Assembly: GCA_027920525.1 (NCBI GenBank)
Contig: CP115858.1
Location: 4,526,001-4,590,000 of the forward strand
Reading direction: 5' to 3'
DNA: 64,000 nucleotides
Source: Chryseobacterium daecheongense
GTDB taxonomy: Bacteria; Bacteroidota; Bacteroidia; Flavobacteriales; Weeksellaceae
The position numbers were made by a program, and so were the translations under genes. Below, piece by piece: positions 51,968 to 60,847 of the stretch (its first letter is position 1; each line of letters starts with the position of its first letter). Below the pieces are notes generated by a model. The model did not search any database, was not told where the DNA came from, and was given only the letters and a program-made list of their open reading frames with translations.

Positions 51968-52249
51968 ATGTTGAACATGTTGAAAAAATTGATTCATTTG
52001 ATATTTCTTCCATGCAGTGTAGCCACACTCCTTATGGAAAAGAAAAATGCAGGGTCTATTTCTACGGAAGAAGACCGCAAGCTTACTATGCATCTGAAAA
52101 TTTGCAAATGGTGCAGGGCTTATCAGAAAAAGCTCGCCATCCTTGATGAAATTATGAAGAAAACTTTTATAAAAAAGGAAAGTGATGAAATTAATGATTC
52201 TGATATTCAAGGTTTTAAAGATGATATGATTAAAAAGATAGATTTTTGA
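51968..52249 (+). CDS. Small zinc-finger anti-sigma candidate
   Basis: 93 aa. Reads LPCSVATLLMEKK near the N-terminus and HLKICKWCRAY later, giving a C...H-x3-C-x2-C pattern like anti-sigma ZAS/zf-HC2 domains. These bind zinc and, in redox-sensing members, release sigma on oxidation. It lacks a clear membrane anchor. Its ATG directly follows the sigma stop (TAA then ATG), so translation is coupled. The role is inferred from the motif and position. Confidence 0.75.
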   Translation: MLNMLKKLIHLIFLPCSVATLLMEKKNAGSISTEEDRKLTMHLKICKWCRAYQKKLAILDEIMKKTFIKKESDEINDSDIQGFKDDMIKKIDF

Positions 52250-52330
52250 TAAAAATTCTGTCAGGATTTTGAAGCCGTTCCGACTATACTTCTGAAAATA
52301 ATAAAAGTAGTCATTCAAAATCTTAAAAAA

Positions 52331-52783
52331 ATGAACGGAACAGCACAACTTACTAAAGAATCTATAACGTATAAGCTGGGATATTACATCTCATTATACG
52401 GATCGGCACTTATCTTACTCTGGATTGGAATTTTCAAATTTACTCCAACCGAAGCACAAGGAATAAAAAGCCTGGTTGAAAACCATTTTCTCACCTTTTT
52501 CGTATATAATATAGCAAGCGTTCAAACGGTGTCAAATGCTATCGGAACGATAGAAATTATCATTGCACTACTGCTGATATTTAGTCCGAAATTTGTAGCT
52601 CTGAAGAAGTATGCGGGAATCGGAATGACAGTGACTTTCCTTGTTACTTTAAGTTATTTATTTACAACTCCGGGAATCTGGAAAATAGTGGATGGAGTTC
52701 CGGTAACAGATTTCTTTATTCTTAAAGATCTGATGCTTTTAGGATTTGGATTGATGATATATCAAAAAAATAATAATGAATAA
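52331..52783 (+). CDS. RclC/YkgB-like DUF417 membrane protein
   Basis: 150 aa, four membrane helices ([65 protein letters not shown]). It matches the DUF417 family, of which E. coli RclC (YkgB) belongs to the reactive-chlorine resistance operon. It overlaps the next gene (msrAB) by 8 bases, so the two are translationally coupled. Its action is unknown, but this pairing fits a membrane plus repair response to HOCl-type oxidants. Confidence 0.82.
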   Translation: MNGTAQLTKESITYKLGYYISLYGSALILLWIGIFKFTPTEAQGIKSLVENHFLTFFVYNIASVQTVSNAIGTIEIIIALLLIFSPKFVALKKYAGIGMTVTFLVTLSYLFTTPGIWKIVDGVPVTDFFILKDLMLLGFGLMIYQKNNNE

Positions 52784-53879
52784 AAAGATAAAAATGAAAA
52801 GTATATTAATATTACTGGCAGTTGTTTTAGGTATTGCCGTATTTGCAAGAAGCTGTGGCGATTCAAAGAAATCGTCAGAAATAAAAAAAGAAAATGAGAC
52901 CATTATGGACAGTAAAAATGTAAAAGAAGTTTATTTTGCAGGCGGATGTTTTTGGGGAACAGAGCACTTTTTCCAACAGATTCGCGGGGTTGTGGGAACT
53001 GAAGTAGGATACGCTAACGGAAACAAGACAAATCCTACCTATGAAGAAGTTGTAAGCCATACAACCGGCTTTGCAGAAACCGTAAAAGTGAAATATGATC
53101 CTGAGCAAGTTGATTTGAAATTATTGATCGATCTGTATTTCAAAACCATTGATCCTACAAGTCTGAATCAGCAGGGAAATGATAGGGGAGATCAGTACAG
53201 AACCGGAATTTACTCTACAGATAAGGCTACAGAAGCCATTGTGAAAGAAGAAGTACAAAAACTGGCTAAAAATTACAGTAAGCCTGTGGTGGTAGAAACT
53301 ATTCCACTGAAAAATTTTTACAGGGCGGAAGATTATCATCAGGATTATCTGGATAAAAATCCTGGAGGATACTGCCACATCGAACCGGGACTTTTTGAAA
53401 TGGCTAAAAATGCCAATCCGCTTCCAAAAGCTAAGTACCAGAAACAGGATAAAAAGGTTTTAAAAGAAAAACTTACGGCTGAACAATACCGTGTAACGCA
53501 GGAAAATGCTACAGAAATGCCTTACCAGAATGAGTATGATAAAGAGTTTCGTGAAGGAATCTATGTAGATATTACAACAGGGGAGCCATTATTTGTGTCA
53601 ACAGATAAATTCGAATCCGGTTGTGGATGGCCAAGTTTTTCCAAACCGATTACTAAAAATGTTATCGATGAAAAATTAGACAGGTCTGCGGGAATGACCA
53701 GAGTGGAAGTTCGTAGTAAGACTGGTGACGCTCATTTGGGACACGTCTTTACAGATGGCCCTAAAGATAAAGGAGGTTTACGTTACTGTATCAATAGTGC
53801 CTCTCTAAAGTTTATACCGAAGGCTGAAATGGAGAAGAAAGGATATGCTGAGTATCTTCCATTACTCGACAAAAAATAA
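52776..53879 (+). CDS. msrAB: Bifunctional peptide-methionine sulfoxide reductase MsrA-MsrB, exported
   Basis: 367 aa. An N-terminal hydrophobic segment ([19 protein letters not shown]) exports it as a signal anchor or possible lipoprotein (Cys27). The MsrA domain has catalytic Cys58 in GGCFWG and GYCHIEP near its end. The MsrB domain shows [22 protein letters not shown] and the catalytic Cys about 338 in RYCINSAS. The CxxC zinc pairs of typical MsrB are absent ([10 protein letters not shown]), as in zinc-less forms. It repairs both stereoisomers of oxidised Met in envelope proteins. Co-transcribed with the RclC-like gene and terminated at 53885. Confidence 0.93.
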   Translation: MNKKIKMKSILILLAVVLGIAVFARSCGDSKKSSEIKKENETIMDSKNVKEVYFAGGCFWGTEHFFQQIRGVVGTEVGYANGNKTNPTYEEVVSHTTGFAETVKVKYDPEQVDLKLLIDLYFKTIDPTSLNQQGNDRGDQYRTGIYSTDKATEAIVKEEVQKLAKNYSKPVVVETIPLKNFYRAEDYHQDYLDKNPGGYCHIEPGLFEMAKNANPLPKAKYQKQDKKVLKEKLTAEQYRVTQENATEMPYQNEYDKEFREGIYVDITTGEPLFVSTDKFESGCGWPSFSKPITKNVIDEKLDRSAGMTRVEVRSKTGDAHLGHVFTDGPKDKGGLRYCINSASLKFIPKAEMEKKGYAEYLPLLDKK

Positions 53880-53884
53880 TGTGT

Positions 53885-53912
53885 AAAGGTTGCTGAAAAG
53901 CAACCTTTTTTT
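53885..53912 (+). terminator. Intrinsic terminator of the msrAB unit
   Basis: AAAGGTTGCT, loop GAAA, AGCAACCTTT, then T-run. The decayed copy of the next gene ends here. Confidence 0.93.
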
Positions 53913-53918
53913 ATGAAT

Positions 53919-54071
53919 ATTTACTTTTTCTCCAGGCTTGATCTTAGCAGGTAATCCAACATCAAGAACATTGAGGTTGATCTCCTCAAACTTCTGGCTT
54001 CCATAATACCAAAACAATAATGGAATAAGTACAGCACTAATAAGTCACGGAAAGTAGTATATCTTTTTCAT
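53919..54071 (-). pseudogene. Truncated copy of the adjacent 221-aa membrane protein gene
   Basis: The minus strand reads MKKIYYFP, stop (TGA), LISAVLIPLLFWYYGSQKF, then EEINLNVLDVGLPAKIKPGEKVN. This parallels the first about 50 residues of the neighbouring intact gene with one Gly codon changed to TGA. Homology ends at 53919, just short of the msrAB terminator, where about 170 codons are missing. The intact gene's stop shares a base with this ATG (TAATG), so the pair arose as a coupled tandem duplication before decay. Confidence 0.8.
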
Positions 54072-54736
54072 TATTGTCTTTTATTAAATTGAACGGTATC
54101 TTTAATGCTAAACATGGAGATATTTAAAAATAGTAAAAATCCAAAAATGAAGTAAAATGAAGGCTTTGGTAATTGTGAAATTGAAGTTTCAAATTCGGAA
54201 AATTGTTGTGACGAATTGTTCTTCAAATCGCTTTGCATTACTAATCCCGTCCCACATCTAAAAATATGTTCATCATCAATTTTTGTTATAGTAGGATCAA
54301 TGTACTGATGAGGAACAAAAAAATGTCCTGTTTTGTTAAGGTCTAAGCAGTATGATAATTGTCCGCTGGATTCTATATCATTTAATAAAGATATAATGTC
54401 ATCATATGTATTTTCGTCATTTAAAATAAATTCTATTCCAGATTCCTTGCGGTTTTCTTTTTGAAGCTGTTTAATGTCAGAGATATAACGTTTGGAATTT
54501 TCTCTTGCTGAATTAGGTTCTACTATAATTTTTTTATAATTCCAGTTTCGTACGGATTCGAAAGTTGCAGATTCATTTACTTTTTCTCCAGGTCTGATCT
54601 TAGGAGGTAATCCAATATCAATAACATTGAGATTGATCTCCTCAAACTTCCGGCTCCCATAATACCAAAACAATAATGGAATAATAATAGCGCTTATAAG
54701 CCCAGGGAAATAATATATTTTTTTCAAGCCTCGCAT
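54071..54736 (-). CDS. Two-helix membrane protein with periplasmic domain
   Basis: 221 aa. N-terminal helix (about 7-25) and C-terminal helix (about 195-212) flank a periplasmic stretch of about 165 residues. The segment GIEFILNDENTYDDIISLLN resembles the ExbD/TolR-type periplasmic fold, but the second helix is unusual for that family, so no name is given. The partial copy downstream shows it has been duplicated. The 54771 terminator separates it from the ABC transporter genes. Confidence 0.7.
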   Translation of the reverse strand: MRGLKKIYYFPGLISAIIIPLLFWYYGSRKFEEINLNVIDIGLPPKIRPGEKVNESATFESVRNWNYKKIIVEPNSARENSKRYISDIKQLQKENRKESGIEFILNDENTYDDIISLLNDIESSGQLSYCLDLNKTGHFFVPHQYIDPTITKIDDEHIFRCGTGLVMQSDLKNNSSQQFSEFETSISQLPKPSFYFIFGFLLFLNISMFSIKDTVQFNKRQ

Positions 54737-54770
54737 TTTTATAAAATTAAAAAAAATATTCTGTACAAAT

Positions 54771-54803
54771 AAAAAAAGTGATCCTCAATGAATCACTTTT
54801 TAA
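54771..54803. terminator. Bidirectional-looking terminator
   Basis: AAAAAGTGAT / ATCACTTTTT with A- and T-runs on either side. On the minus strand it ends the ABC permease transcript. Confidence 0.85.
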
Positions 54804-54844
54804 TATTTTAATTTTCAAATCTTTTAATCATTCAATTAAAAAGA

Positions 54845-55690
54845 CTACCAATCCCTTTTTCTCAAGATCCAGTATGATCCGAAAATAAAAAGTCCACTCC
54901 AAACAATACAGGCGATTAAACTCTCGGTAGGATAGGTGAATTCATATTTCAATCCCATCATTTTAGCCATATTTAATCTCAGCATAGGATTGGGAATCAG
55001 GTTGGACATACTTTCCAAAGGGAGAAGATGAGTGATGAAGAAATCTTCTTTCATAATCTTGATTCTCTCCAGTTCCTGTGTTCCACGGACTTTTTGGAAT
55101 ACTTCGATGGCGGTTAAGATTCCTTCACCGATCCAATACACAAAGAATCCTAGAAATACAAACATGGATTTTCTGAGGAGTACCGAAAGAAACATTAAAA
55201 AACAGAAGAAAGTAAAAAGTTTTACAAAATAATTTCCGATAAAGAACATTTCTTTGAAGACCGATGCGGAGTCTGTTACCTTGGAGTAATTATATCCCAA
55301 GAAAAGGGTAATGACAAATACAATAAGGGTAGATACAACAGAAAAAATAGTTATCGTCAGTAGCTTAGATCCGATGAATTCTTTTCTGCTCAACCCATCA
55401 ATGGTATTCTGCTTAAACATTCTGTTGCTGAACTCCTGTGAGATCGAAAAAACAATAATCAATCCAAGGAATATCTTTAGCAAGGCTACAATCCAGGTAG
55501 TAAAGTTCCAGATTTCCGGAAAATTATAAATCCCCTGTTCCTTTAGATTAATTGTTGCACCAAAGACATCCAGATCGACCAATCCGATGAAAAGAAGCGC
55601 CACTAAAATAGCAAAATACAATATGGTGAAAATCCTGAACGGTCTGTAATTCAGATTTTTGTGGTATTCGAGTTTTAATAATTTAAGCAT
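54845..55690 (-). CDS. ABC-2 type transporter permease
   Basis: 281 aa with six membrane helices (ILYFAILVALLFIGLVDL, FTTWIVALLKIFLGLIIVFS, LLTITIFSVVSTLIVFVITL, and later helices) and a terminal charged tail WILRKRDW. Pairs with the ATPase gene, which overlaps its start by 8 bases. Such ABC-2 exporters move drugs, lipids or peptides; the substrate is not indicated. Confidence 0.88.
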   Translation of the reverse strand: MLKLLKLEYHKNLNYRPFRIFTILYFAILVALLFIGLVDLDVFGATINLKEQGIYNFPEIWNFTTWIVALLKIFLGLIIVFSISQEFSNRMFKQNTIDGLSRKEFIGSKLLTITIFSVVSTLIVFVITLFLGYNYSKVTDSASVFKEMFFIGNYFVKLFTFFCFLMFLSVLLRKSMFVFLGFFVYWIGEGILTAIEVFQKVRGTQELERIKIMKEDFFITHLLPLESMSNLIPNPMLRLNMAKMMGLKYEFTYPTESLIACIVWSGLFIFGSYWILRKRDW

Positions 55691-56594
55691 TGGTATTCGT
55701 GTTTTTTACAAGTTCAAGGAATTGAGTTTCAAGCGATAATTTTTTCTTAGACAAGTGGGATAAGAAAATACCTTTTTCTGCCAGTTTCTGATTGAGTGCC
55801 GAAGCAGAAATGGAAGCGTCTTCACGAATCTGAGCTTTAATGATATCATTTTCGGTGTTTATAGAGCTGAACCATTGCAGTTCTTCAAGCGCATTTAAAA
55901 GTGCCGTATTGTTATCTGCCTTTAATTCAAAAAAACCTTTGTTGCTTGTAATTTCATCAACCCGCCCGCTGTAAATGGAATTCCCCTCCTTTAAAACAAT
56001 AACATGGCTGCATATTTTTTCAATTTCGTCCAGAAGATGGCTGGCAATAATGATCGTAATTCCTTGCTTGGCAATATTGGAAATGATTTCCCTGATCTGG
56101 ATAATGCCTTCAGGATCCAGTCCGTTTGTAGGTTCGTCCAGTATCATGACCTCAGGATTGTTCAGCATAGCGGAGGCGATCGCCAGTCGCTGTTTCATTC
56201 CAAGTGAGAACGTTTTAAATGGATCTTTCTTCCTGTCCAGAAGATTTACCGTCTTCAGAACTTCATCAATACGCTGGTAGGAAGCTCCTTTAATTTCGGC
56301 AACAATCTTTAAGTTGGTTTCGGCGCTCAGATATGGATAGAAGTTCGGTTGCTCAATAATAGCCCCGATTTTTTTTAAAGTATCGGGATCTGTGCCCTTT
56401 TTTCCGAACCAGTACCAGTCGCCACTGGTGGGATTTATGGTGGAAAGCAACATTCCGAATGTAGTGGATTTCCCACTTCCATTAGGGCCAAGAAGTCCGT
56501 AAACGTTTCCTTTTTCTACATCAAAAGAGATATTGTTTACAACGGTTCGTTTGAATTTTTTTGTTAAATTCTTTACTGACAAAACTTTTTCCAT
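55683..56594 (-). CDS. ABC transporter ATP-binding protein
   Basis: 303 aa. Walker A GPNGSGKST (36-44), Q-loop IEQPNFYPYL, signature FSLGMKQRL (LGMKQ variant of LSGGQ usual in this DrrA-like subfamily), Walker B VMILDEPTNGLDP and H-loop IIIASHLL are all present. A C-terminal about 80-residue accessory domain follows. Powers the permease encoded by the overlapping downstream gene. Confidence 0.93.
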   Translation of the reverse strand: MEKVLSVKNLTKKFKRTVVNNISFDVEKGNVYGLLGPNGSGKSTTFGMLLSTINPTSGDWYWFGKKGTDPDTLKKIGAIIEQPNFYPYLSAETNLKIVAEIKGASYQRIDEVLKTVNLLDRKKDPFKTFSLGMKQRLAIASAMLNNPEVMILDEPTNGLDPEGIIQIREIISNIAKQGITIIIASHLLDEIEKICSHVIVLKEGNSIYSGRVDEITSNKGFFELKADNNTALLNALEELQWFSSINTENDIIKAQIREDASISASALNQKLAEKGIFLSHLSKKKLSLETQFLELVKNTNTNA

Positions 56595-56685
56595 GTAATT
56601 TGTTTTACATAGTAGTAGTCTTTGTTTTTAACAGAATGTTACAATATTTACTTAAATTGTCTGATCTTGTATGAGATTAAAATAT

Positions 56686-56693
56686 TAAATTTG
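56686..56693 (+). promoter_or_regulatory. -7 element of the AAA ATPase gene
   Basis: TAAATTTG (TAnnTTTG), 18 bases before ATG 56712; leader short. A TTG at 56667 is a weak -33 at 16-base spacing. Confidence 0.5.
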
Positions 56694-56711
56694 GTAGTAT
56701 AATTCGTGAAT

Positions 56712-58076
56712 ATGAAGTTAATTGAGCTTGCAAAAGAATTAAATATTTCCGTAGAGGCAATCAAACAATTTATCCAGGATTTTGACCTGGAACTTGGCGT
56801 ATGTATGAGTACCAATTTTGAGATCAAAGATGATTTTGAAAAGTTTGCCCGCGAGAATGTAGATTTTTTAAGGACCTACGAAAAAGATCTTGATCAGAAT
56901 AAAACCCTTGAGCAAATTGCGGAGACAATCAATCAGCCTAAAGAAAAGATAGAAAAAGCAATTCAGGACAGCACTCCTAATATTTTTGATAACGGAATAT
57001 TCCGTTCTTCAATTTCCAGTTACGGAATAGATAATAAGCTGGGTGGAAATTATCAGTTTGTTTATAACTATTTTGGACATAAGACCAGTCTTCAACACCG
57101 GGATTTCATAGGTTACCGGGATTTGTTCTTTTATATTTCCAGTGTCTTGGAGCCATTTTTAAATAAGCAACAGATAAAAGACTGGGGGATCAATAAGCCT
57201 GCGGGGATCATTCTTTACGGACCTCCGGGAAGTGGTAAGATTTTCTGGGCCAACAAAATTGCAGAGATCATCAATTATCAGTTTAAGGAAGTTAAAAAAC
57301 ATTATCTGGGAACATCATTAATCGATGGGAATAAAACAAATTTTAATGATTTTCTCATAAAGATGATGACGGAGGATAAGGTGCTTCTTTTTATGGATGA
57401 TTTTGATGAAATCATGATGGAAAGAAGTGCAGAGAACAATGTGGCATCCTGCAATCTTGAAACGCAGGAGATCATTCTTCATTACATCGGAAAATTTGCA
57501 AAAGAAGACGTAGTGATGGTGGGGTCTGCCAAGTCCGTATCGGAGATTGATGAGGAGATTTTGGCGCCGGGAAGATTCGATGTAATGATTCCTGTTTTTC
57601 CTCCTAATGCTGCAGAGCGTTCGGAAATTATCCTGTACGGAATGACGAAAGGGCTGGAAAGCGATTCTTTGCTCTATAAGATCCTTAAAAATAACAAAGC
57701 AGATAAAGTACCTTTCTGGAATGGAAGTGCATCCAAAATGAAGGCTTTCAGCAATACCATGCTCATGGATTTTACACAAAGTCTGAAGAAGAGGATAAAA
57801 AATCTTTACCAGCGAACAAAAAATGAAAAACTTGTAATTGACGATGTCCTCTTAAATGGAGCCCTGAGAGATGCAGCAGGTAAACTTACAGAAGAATATC
57901 TGCAACAGGTTGAACAATTTTTAAATGATGCGATTATCAATAATTTTGATGATTTTCAATACAGGATTAAATCCTTACGAACCGAACTCGAAACCTATAA
58001 AGTGGTAGAAGAACCTGCGCGGGCAATAGGTTTTCATCACAATGGTGAAGAGGAGGGAGGAAAAGACAAAGGCTAA
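56712..58076 (+). CDS. AAA ATPase with N-terminal IF2N-like helices
   Basis: 454 aa from ATG 56712 (GTG 56706 is possible). The first about 85 residues form two short helical units (LIELAKELNISVEAIKQFIQ; TLEQIAETINQPKEKIEKAI) like the IF2 N-terminal domain. The AAA core has Walker A GPPGSGKI (170-177; the usual Thr/Ser after Lys is Ile), Walker B LLFMDDFDE (about 225-233) and an arginine-finger region APGRFDVMIP. Classic AAA proteins need the Thr/Ser to bind Mg2+, so activity may be altered. Target unknown; it is followed by the FAD oxidoreductase. Confidence 0.85.
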   Translation: MKLIELAKELNISVEAIKQFIQDFDLELGVCMSTNFEIKDDFEKFARENVDFLRTYEKDLDQNKTLEQIAETINQPKEKIEKAIQDSTPNIFDNGIFRSSISSYGIDNKLGGNYQFVYNYFGHKTSLQHRDFIGYRDLFFYISSVLEPFLNKQQIKDWGINKPAGIILYGPPGSGKIFWANKIAEIINYQFKEVKKHYLGTSLIDGNKTNFNDFLIKMMTEDKVLLFMDDFDEIMMERSAENNVASCNLETQEIILHYIGKFAKEDVVMVGSAKSVSEIDEEILAPGRFDVMIPVFPPNAAERSEIILYGMTKGLESDSLLYKILKNNKADKVPFWNGSASKMKAFSNTMLMDFTQSLKKRIKNLYQRTKNEKLVIDDVLLNGALRDAAGKLTEEYLQQVEQFLNDAIINNFDDFQYRIKSLRTELETYKVVEEPARAIGFHHNGEEEGGKDKG

Positions 58077-58089
58077 TTACTCATCACCG

Positions 58090-59199
58090 ATGAACAGCAT
58101 CTGGGAACTTGAAACCTTTTACCGGAGAAGGGATGTTATTATTATTGGAGCAGGGTTTACCGGGCTTTGGACAGCTATTTCCATTAAAGAAAAACATCCT
58201 GACCTATCTGTTTTAATTATTGAAAGAAATCCGATTCCGCTGGGCGCTTCAACAAGAAATGCCGGCTTTGCCTGCTTTGGGAGCCTGACGGAAATTATTG
58301 CCGATCAGGGAAAAATGGGATGGGACAAGACCTTGGAATTGATTAAGATGAGGTTTGAAGGGCTTCTGAAAATTCAGAAGTATTTTAAGAATTCAGAAAT
58401 TGATTTTGATTTGAATGGGGGCTTTGAAATCCTGAATAATGAATCACCTTTAGAAAATATGGAAGAAGTGAATGAAAAAATGAAGCTCATAACAGGAATT
58501 TCAGCCACTTATTCTTTACAACAAGATAAAATCAAAGCATTTGGGTTGGGAAAATCGGACTTTCTGATTGAAAATCCATATGAAGGGAGTCTCCATTCAG
58601 GAAAGCTCTTACAGAAGCTTCTGGAGAAATGTCAGGACATGAAAGTTGAATTCCTTTTTGGAACCCCGGTTACGGATGTAATTGAGGAAAACACCGGAAT
58701 GGAAGTCAGGTTGTCTGAAGATTTGTCTGTTCATGCAGAACAGGTTATTCACTGTACCAATGCTTTTAGCTCCCAATTTTTAGAAAATGAAGAAATCATT
58801 CCTGCCAGAGGTCAGATTTTAGTTACGGAACCCGTTCAAAATTTAAAATTAAAAGGAACTTTCCATTACGATGAGGGATTTTATTATTTCAGAAATGTAG
58901 GAAACAGGGTGCTGTTGGGAGGCGGGAGAAACCAGGATTTTAAGACTGAAGAAACCCGTAATTTTCAGACTACTGAATTTTTACAGAATCATCTGGAAAA
59001 TTTTTTGAAAGAGGTAATTCTGCCTGATCATGATTTTAAAATTGACCTTCGATGGTCGGGGATTATGGCAATGGGTTCAGAAAAAACTCCCATTGTAAAA
59101 CAGGTATCGGAAAGACAGTTTTGTGCTGTAAGACTCTCCGGGATGGGCGTTGCACTGGCCCCAAAAATTGGAGAGATCATTGCGGATAAGATTAATTAA
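58090..59199 (+). CDS. FAD-dependent oxidoreductase (DAO family)
   Basis: 369 aa from ATG 58090 (MNSIWELETFY). An earlier ATG at 58042 would overlap the ATPase gene by 35 bases and add a Lys/Arg-rich start unlike the family. The FAD site DVIIIGAGFTGLWTA is followed by GASTRNAGFACFG and, at the end, RWSGIMAMGSEKTPIV and LSGMGVALAPKIG, as in glycine/D-amino-acid oxidase-like enzymes. No predicted substrate. It lies 7 bases before the small membrane protein gene, which starts with an AGG-type ribosome site. Confidence 0.85.
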   Translation: MNSIWELETFYRRRDVIIIGAGFTGLWTAISIKEKHPDLSVLIIERNPIPLGASTRNAGFACFGSLTEIIADQGKMGWDKTLELIKMRFEGLLKIQKYFKNSEIDFDLNGGFEILNNESPLENMEEVNEKMKLITGISATYSLQQDKIKAFGLGKSDFLIENPYEGSLHSGKLLQKLLEKCQDMKVEFLFGTPVTDVIEENTGMEVRLSEDLSVHAEQVIHCTNAFSSQFLENEEIIPARGQILVTEPVQNLKLKGTFHYDEGFYYFRNVGNRVLLGGGRNQDFKTEETRNFQTTEFLQNHLENFLKEVILPDHDFKIDLRWSGIMAMGSEKTPIVKQVSERQFCAVRLSGMGVALAPKIGEIIADKIN

Positions 59200-59206
59200 A
59201 GGTGTT

Positions 59207-59515
59207 ATGAGATATAGATATACGAATCTTTTTGCTGTATTAACGGTTCCTCTTATTTTTTTATCAGTTTTCTTTGCAGGAGCGGGGCATGGAAATTATG
59301 CGCTGATCACAGTTATTTTTCCACTTTGCTTTTTAGGAATTATATTACCGGATAATATATCCATGTATTTTCTGGTATTTGGCATACTTCAATTTGCCAT
59401 TTATGGAAATATTATTGATAGGTTTGGAGGTAAGAAGAGTTTGCCATTTATATTAGCAGCGCATTTTTTATTTATAATTATTGGCTTTATGGCTACAAAT
59501 AATAGCTTATTCTGA
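59207..59515 (+). CDS. Small membrane protein, 102 aa
   Basis: Three to four hydrophobic helices (FAVLTVPLIFLSVFFAGAG; YALITVIFPLCFLGIILPD; MYFLVFGILQFAIYGNII; LPFILAAHFLFIIIGFMA). Start chosen at ATG 59207, preceded by AAAGGTGTT; an upstream in-frame ATG at 59150 lies inside the preceding gene. Family not recognised. Probably co-transcribed with the oxidoreductase. Confidence 0.65.
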   Translation: MRYRYTNLFAVLTVPLIFLSVFFAGAGHGNYALITVIFPLCFLGIILPDNISMYFLVFGILQFAIYGNIIDRFGGKKSLPFILAAHFLFIIIGFMATNNSLF

Positions 59516-59604
59516 TTAATATATATTTCTATTGAGTCAAAAATATTATTGATCTTTTTCAACATTAACTCCAGGAAAAAATGATTGCTGATCAGCTATC
59601 GCTC

Positions 59605-59632
59605 TTTGCTCAAAATTTTATCCTTATTTTTG
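59605..59632 (+). promoter_or_regulatory. Promoter of prfB
   Basis: TTTG (59605-59608), 16-base spacer, TATTTTTG (59625-59632). It leaves about 12 bases before the GTG. Confidence 0.55.
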
Positions 59633-59648
59633 CAAAAAATAAAATTTC

Positions 59649-60761
59649 GTGATTAACAACGACCATATAAAAGATGTTCAATCCAGAATTGAAGATCTCC
59701 ATAAATATCTTCAGATTGAAAAGAAGAAAATAGAAATTTCTAATGACGACGAGAAAACGGCTGCTCCTGAATTTTGGGATCATCCGAAAGAGGCGGAGGC
59801 ATTCTTAAAGCAGCTTCGTTCTAAAAAAAGATGGGTGGAAGATTACCAGGAAATTGCTAGTCAGTTTGAGGATCTGCAGGTTTTAATGGAATTTGCCAAA
59901 GAAGATCCTGATTCTGAAAAAGAGCTGGATGAGACATTTCCAAAACTGGTAGAAAAAATAGAAGACCTTGAATTCAAAAATATGCTTTCCAACGAAGGAG
60001 ATGAGCTTTCAGCCGTCATACAGATCACGGCAGGGGCTGGCGGTACGGAAAGTTGTGACTGGGCGGCAATGCTGATGAGAATGTACACGATGTGGGCAGA
60101 AAAGCAGGGATATAAAATTCGGGAGCTGAATTATCAGGAAGGAGACGTTGCCGGCGTAAAAACAGTGACATTGGAAATGGATGGAGAATACGCTTTCGGG
60201 TACCTTAAAGGAGAGAATGGTGTTCACAGGCTCGTAAGAATTTCACCTTTTGACAGTAATGCCAAAAGACACACAAGCTTTGTTTCCGTGTATGTTTATC
60301 CATTGGTCGATGATACTATTGAAATTAATATAAACCCTGCGGACATTTCATTTGAAACCATGCGAAGTTCAGGAGCCGGAGGGCAGAACGTTAACAAAGT
60401 GGAAACAGCGGTGCGTCTCCGCCACGCGCCAACCGGGATCATTATCGAAAACTCGGAATCAAGATCGCAGCTGCAGAACAAGGAAAAGGCAATGCAATTG
60501 CTTCGTTCCAGATTATATGAAATGGAGCTTGAAGAGAGAATGAAAGCCCGAAACGAGATTGAATCCAATAAGATGAAAATCGAGTGGGGAAGTCAGATAA
60601 GGAACTATGTGATGCATCCTTACAAACTGGTAAAAGATGTACGCTCTGGTTATGAGACTTCAGATGTGGATTCGGTAATGAACGGAAATCTTACGCCATT
60701 CCTGAAAGCTTTTCTCATGGCCGATGGAACCGCGGTTTCTGACGATGATTTAGACCTGTAA
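59649..60761 (+). CDS. prfB: Peptide chain release factor 2
   Basis: 370 aa from a GTG start. Recognises UGA and UAA stop codons. The GGQ motif in [15 protein letters not shown] triggers peptide release. The stop-codon recognition tripeptide region lies in the middle domain ([15 protein letters not shown] gives SPF, the RF2-type motif). A continuous frame of normal length shows no internal TGA, so the programmed frameshift of E. coli prfB is absent. Own promoter. Confidence 0.95.
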   Translation: MINNDHIKDVQSRIEDLHKYLQIEKKKIEISNDDEKTAAPEFWDHPKEAEAFLKQLRSKKRWVEDYQEIASQFEDLQVLMEFAKEDPDSEKELDETFPKLVEKIEDLEFKNMLSNEGDELSAVIQITAGAGGTESCDWAAMLMRMYTMWAEKQGYKIRELNYQEGDVAGVKTVTLEMDGEYAFGYLKGENGVHRLVRISPFDSNAKRHTSFVSVYVYPLVDDTIEININPADISFETMRSSGAGGQNVNKVETAVRLRHAPTGIIIENSESRSQLQNKEKAMQLLRSRLYEMELEERMKARNEIESNKMKIEWGSQIRNYVMHPYKLVKDVRSGYETSDVDSVMNGNLTPFLKAFLMADGTAVSDDDLDL

Positions 60762-60823
60762 AAATTATTCTGGTTTTTTAGTTAAAATCTTATAATTAAT
60801 TTCTTAATCAGACTTTTTAGACT

Positions 60824-60831
60824 TATTTTTG
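60824..60831 (+). promoter_or_regulatory. -7 element of the DedA gene
   Basis: TATTTTTG (TAnnTTTG), 16 bases before the ATG. Confidence 0.5.
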
Positions 60832-60847
60832 TTACTTATCAATATGT

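Noticed and set aside
59649..59760. Programmed frameshift in prfB
   Set aside because: The frame is continuous at full length with no internal TGA or CTT-TGA slip site in the first 40 codons.
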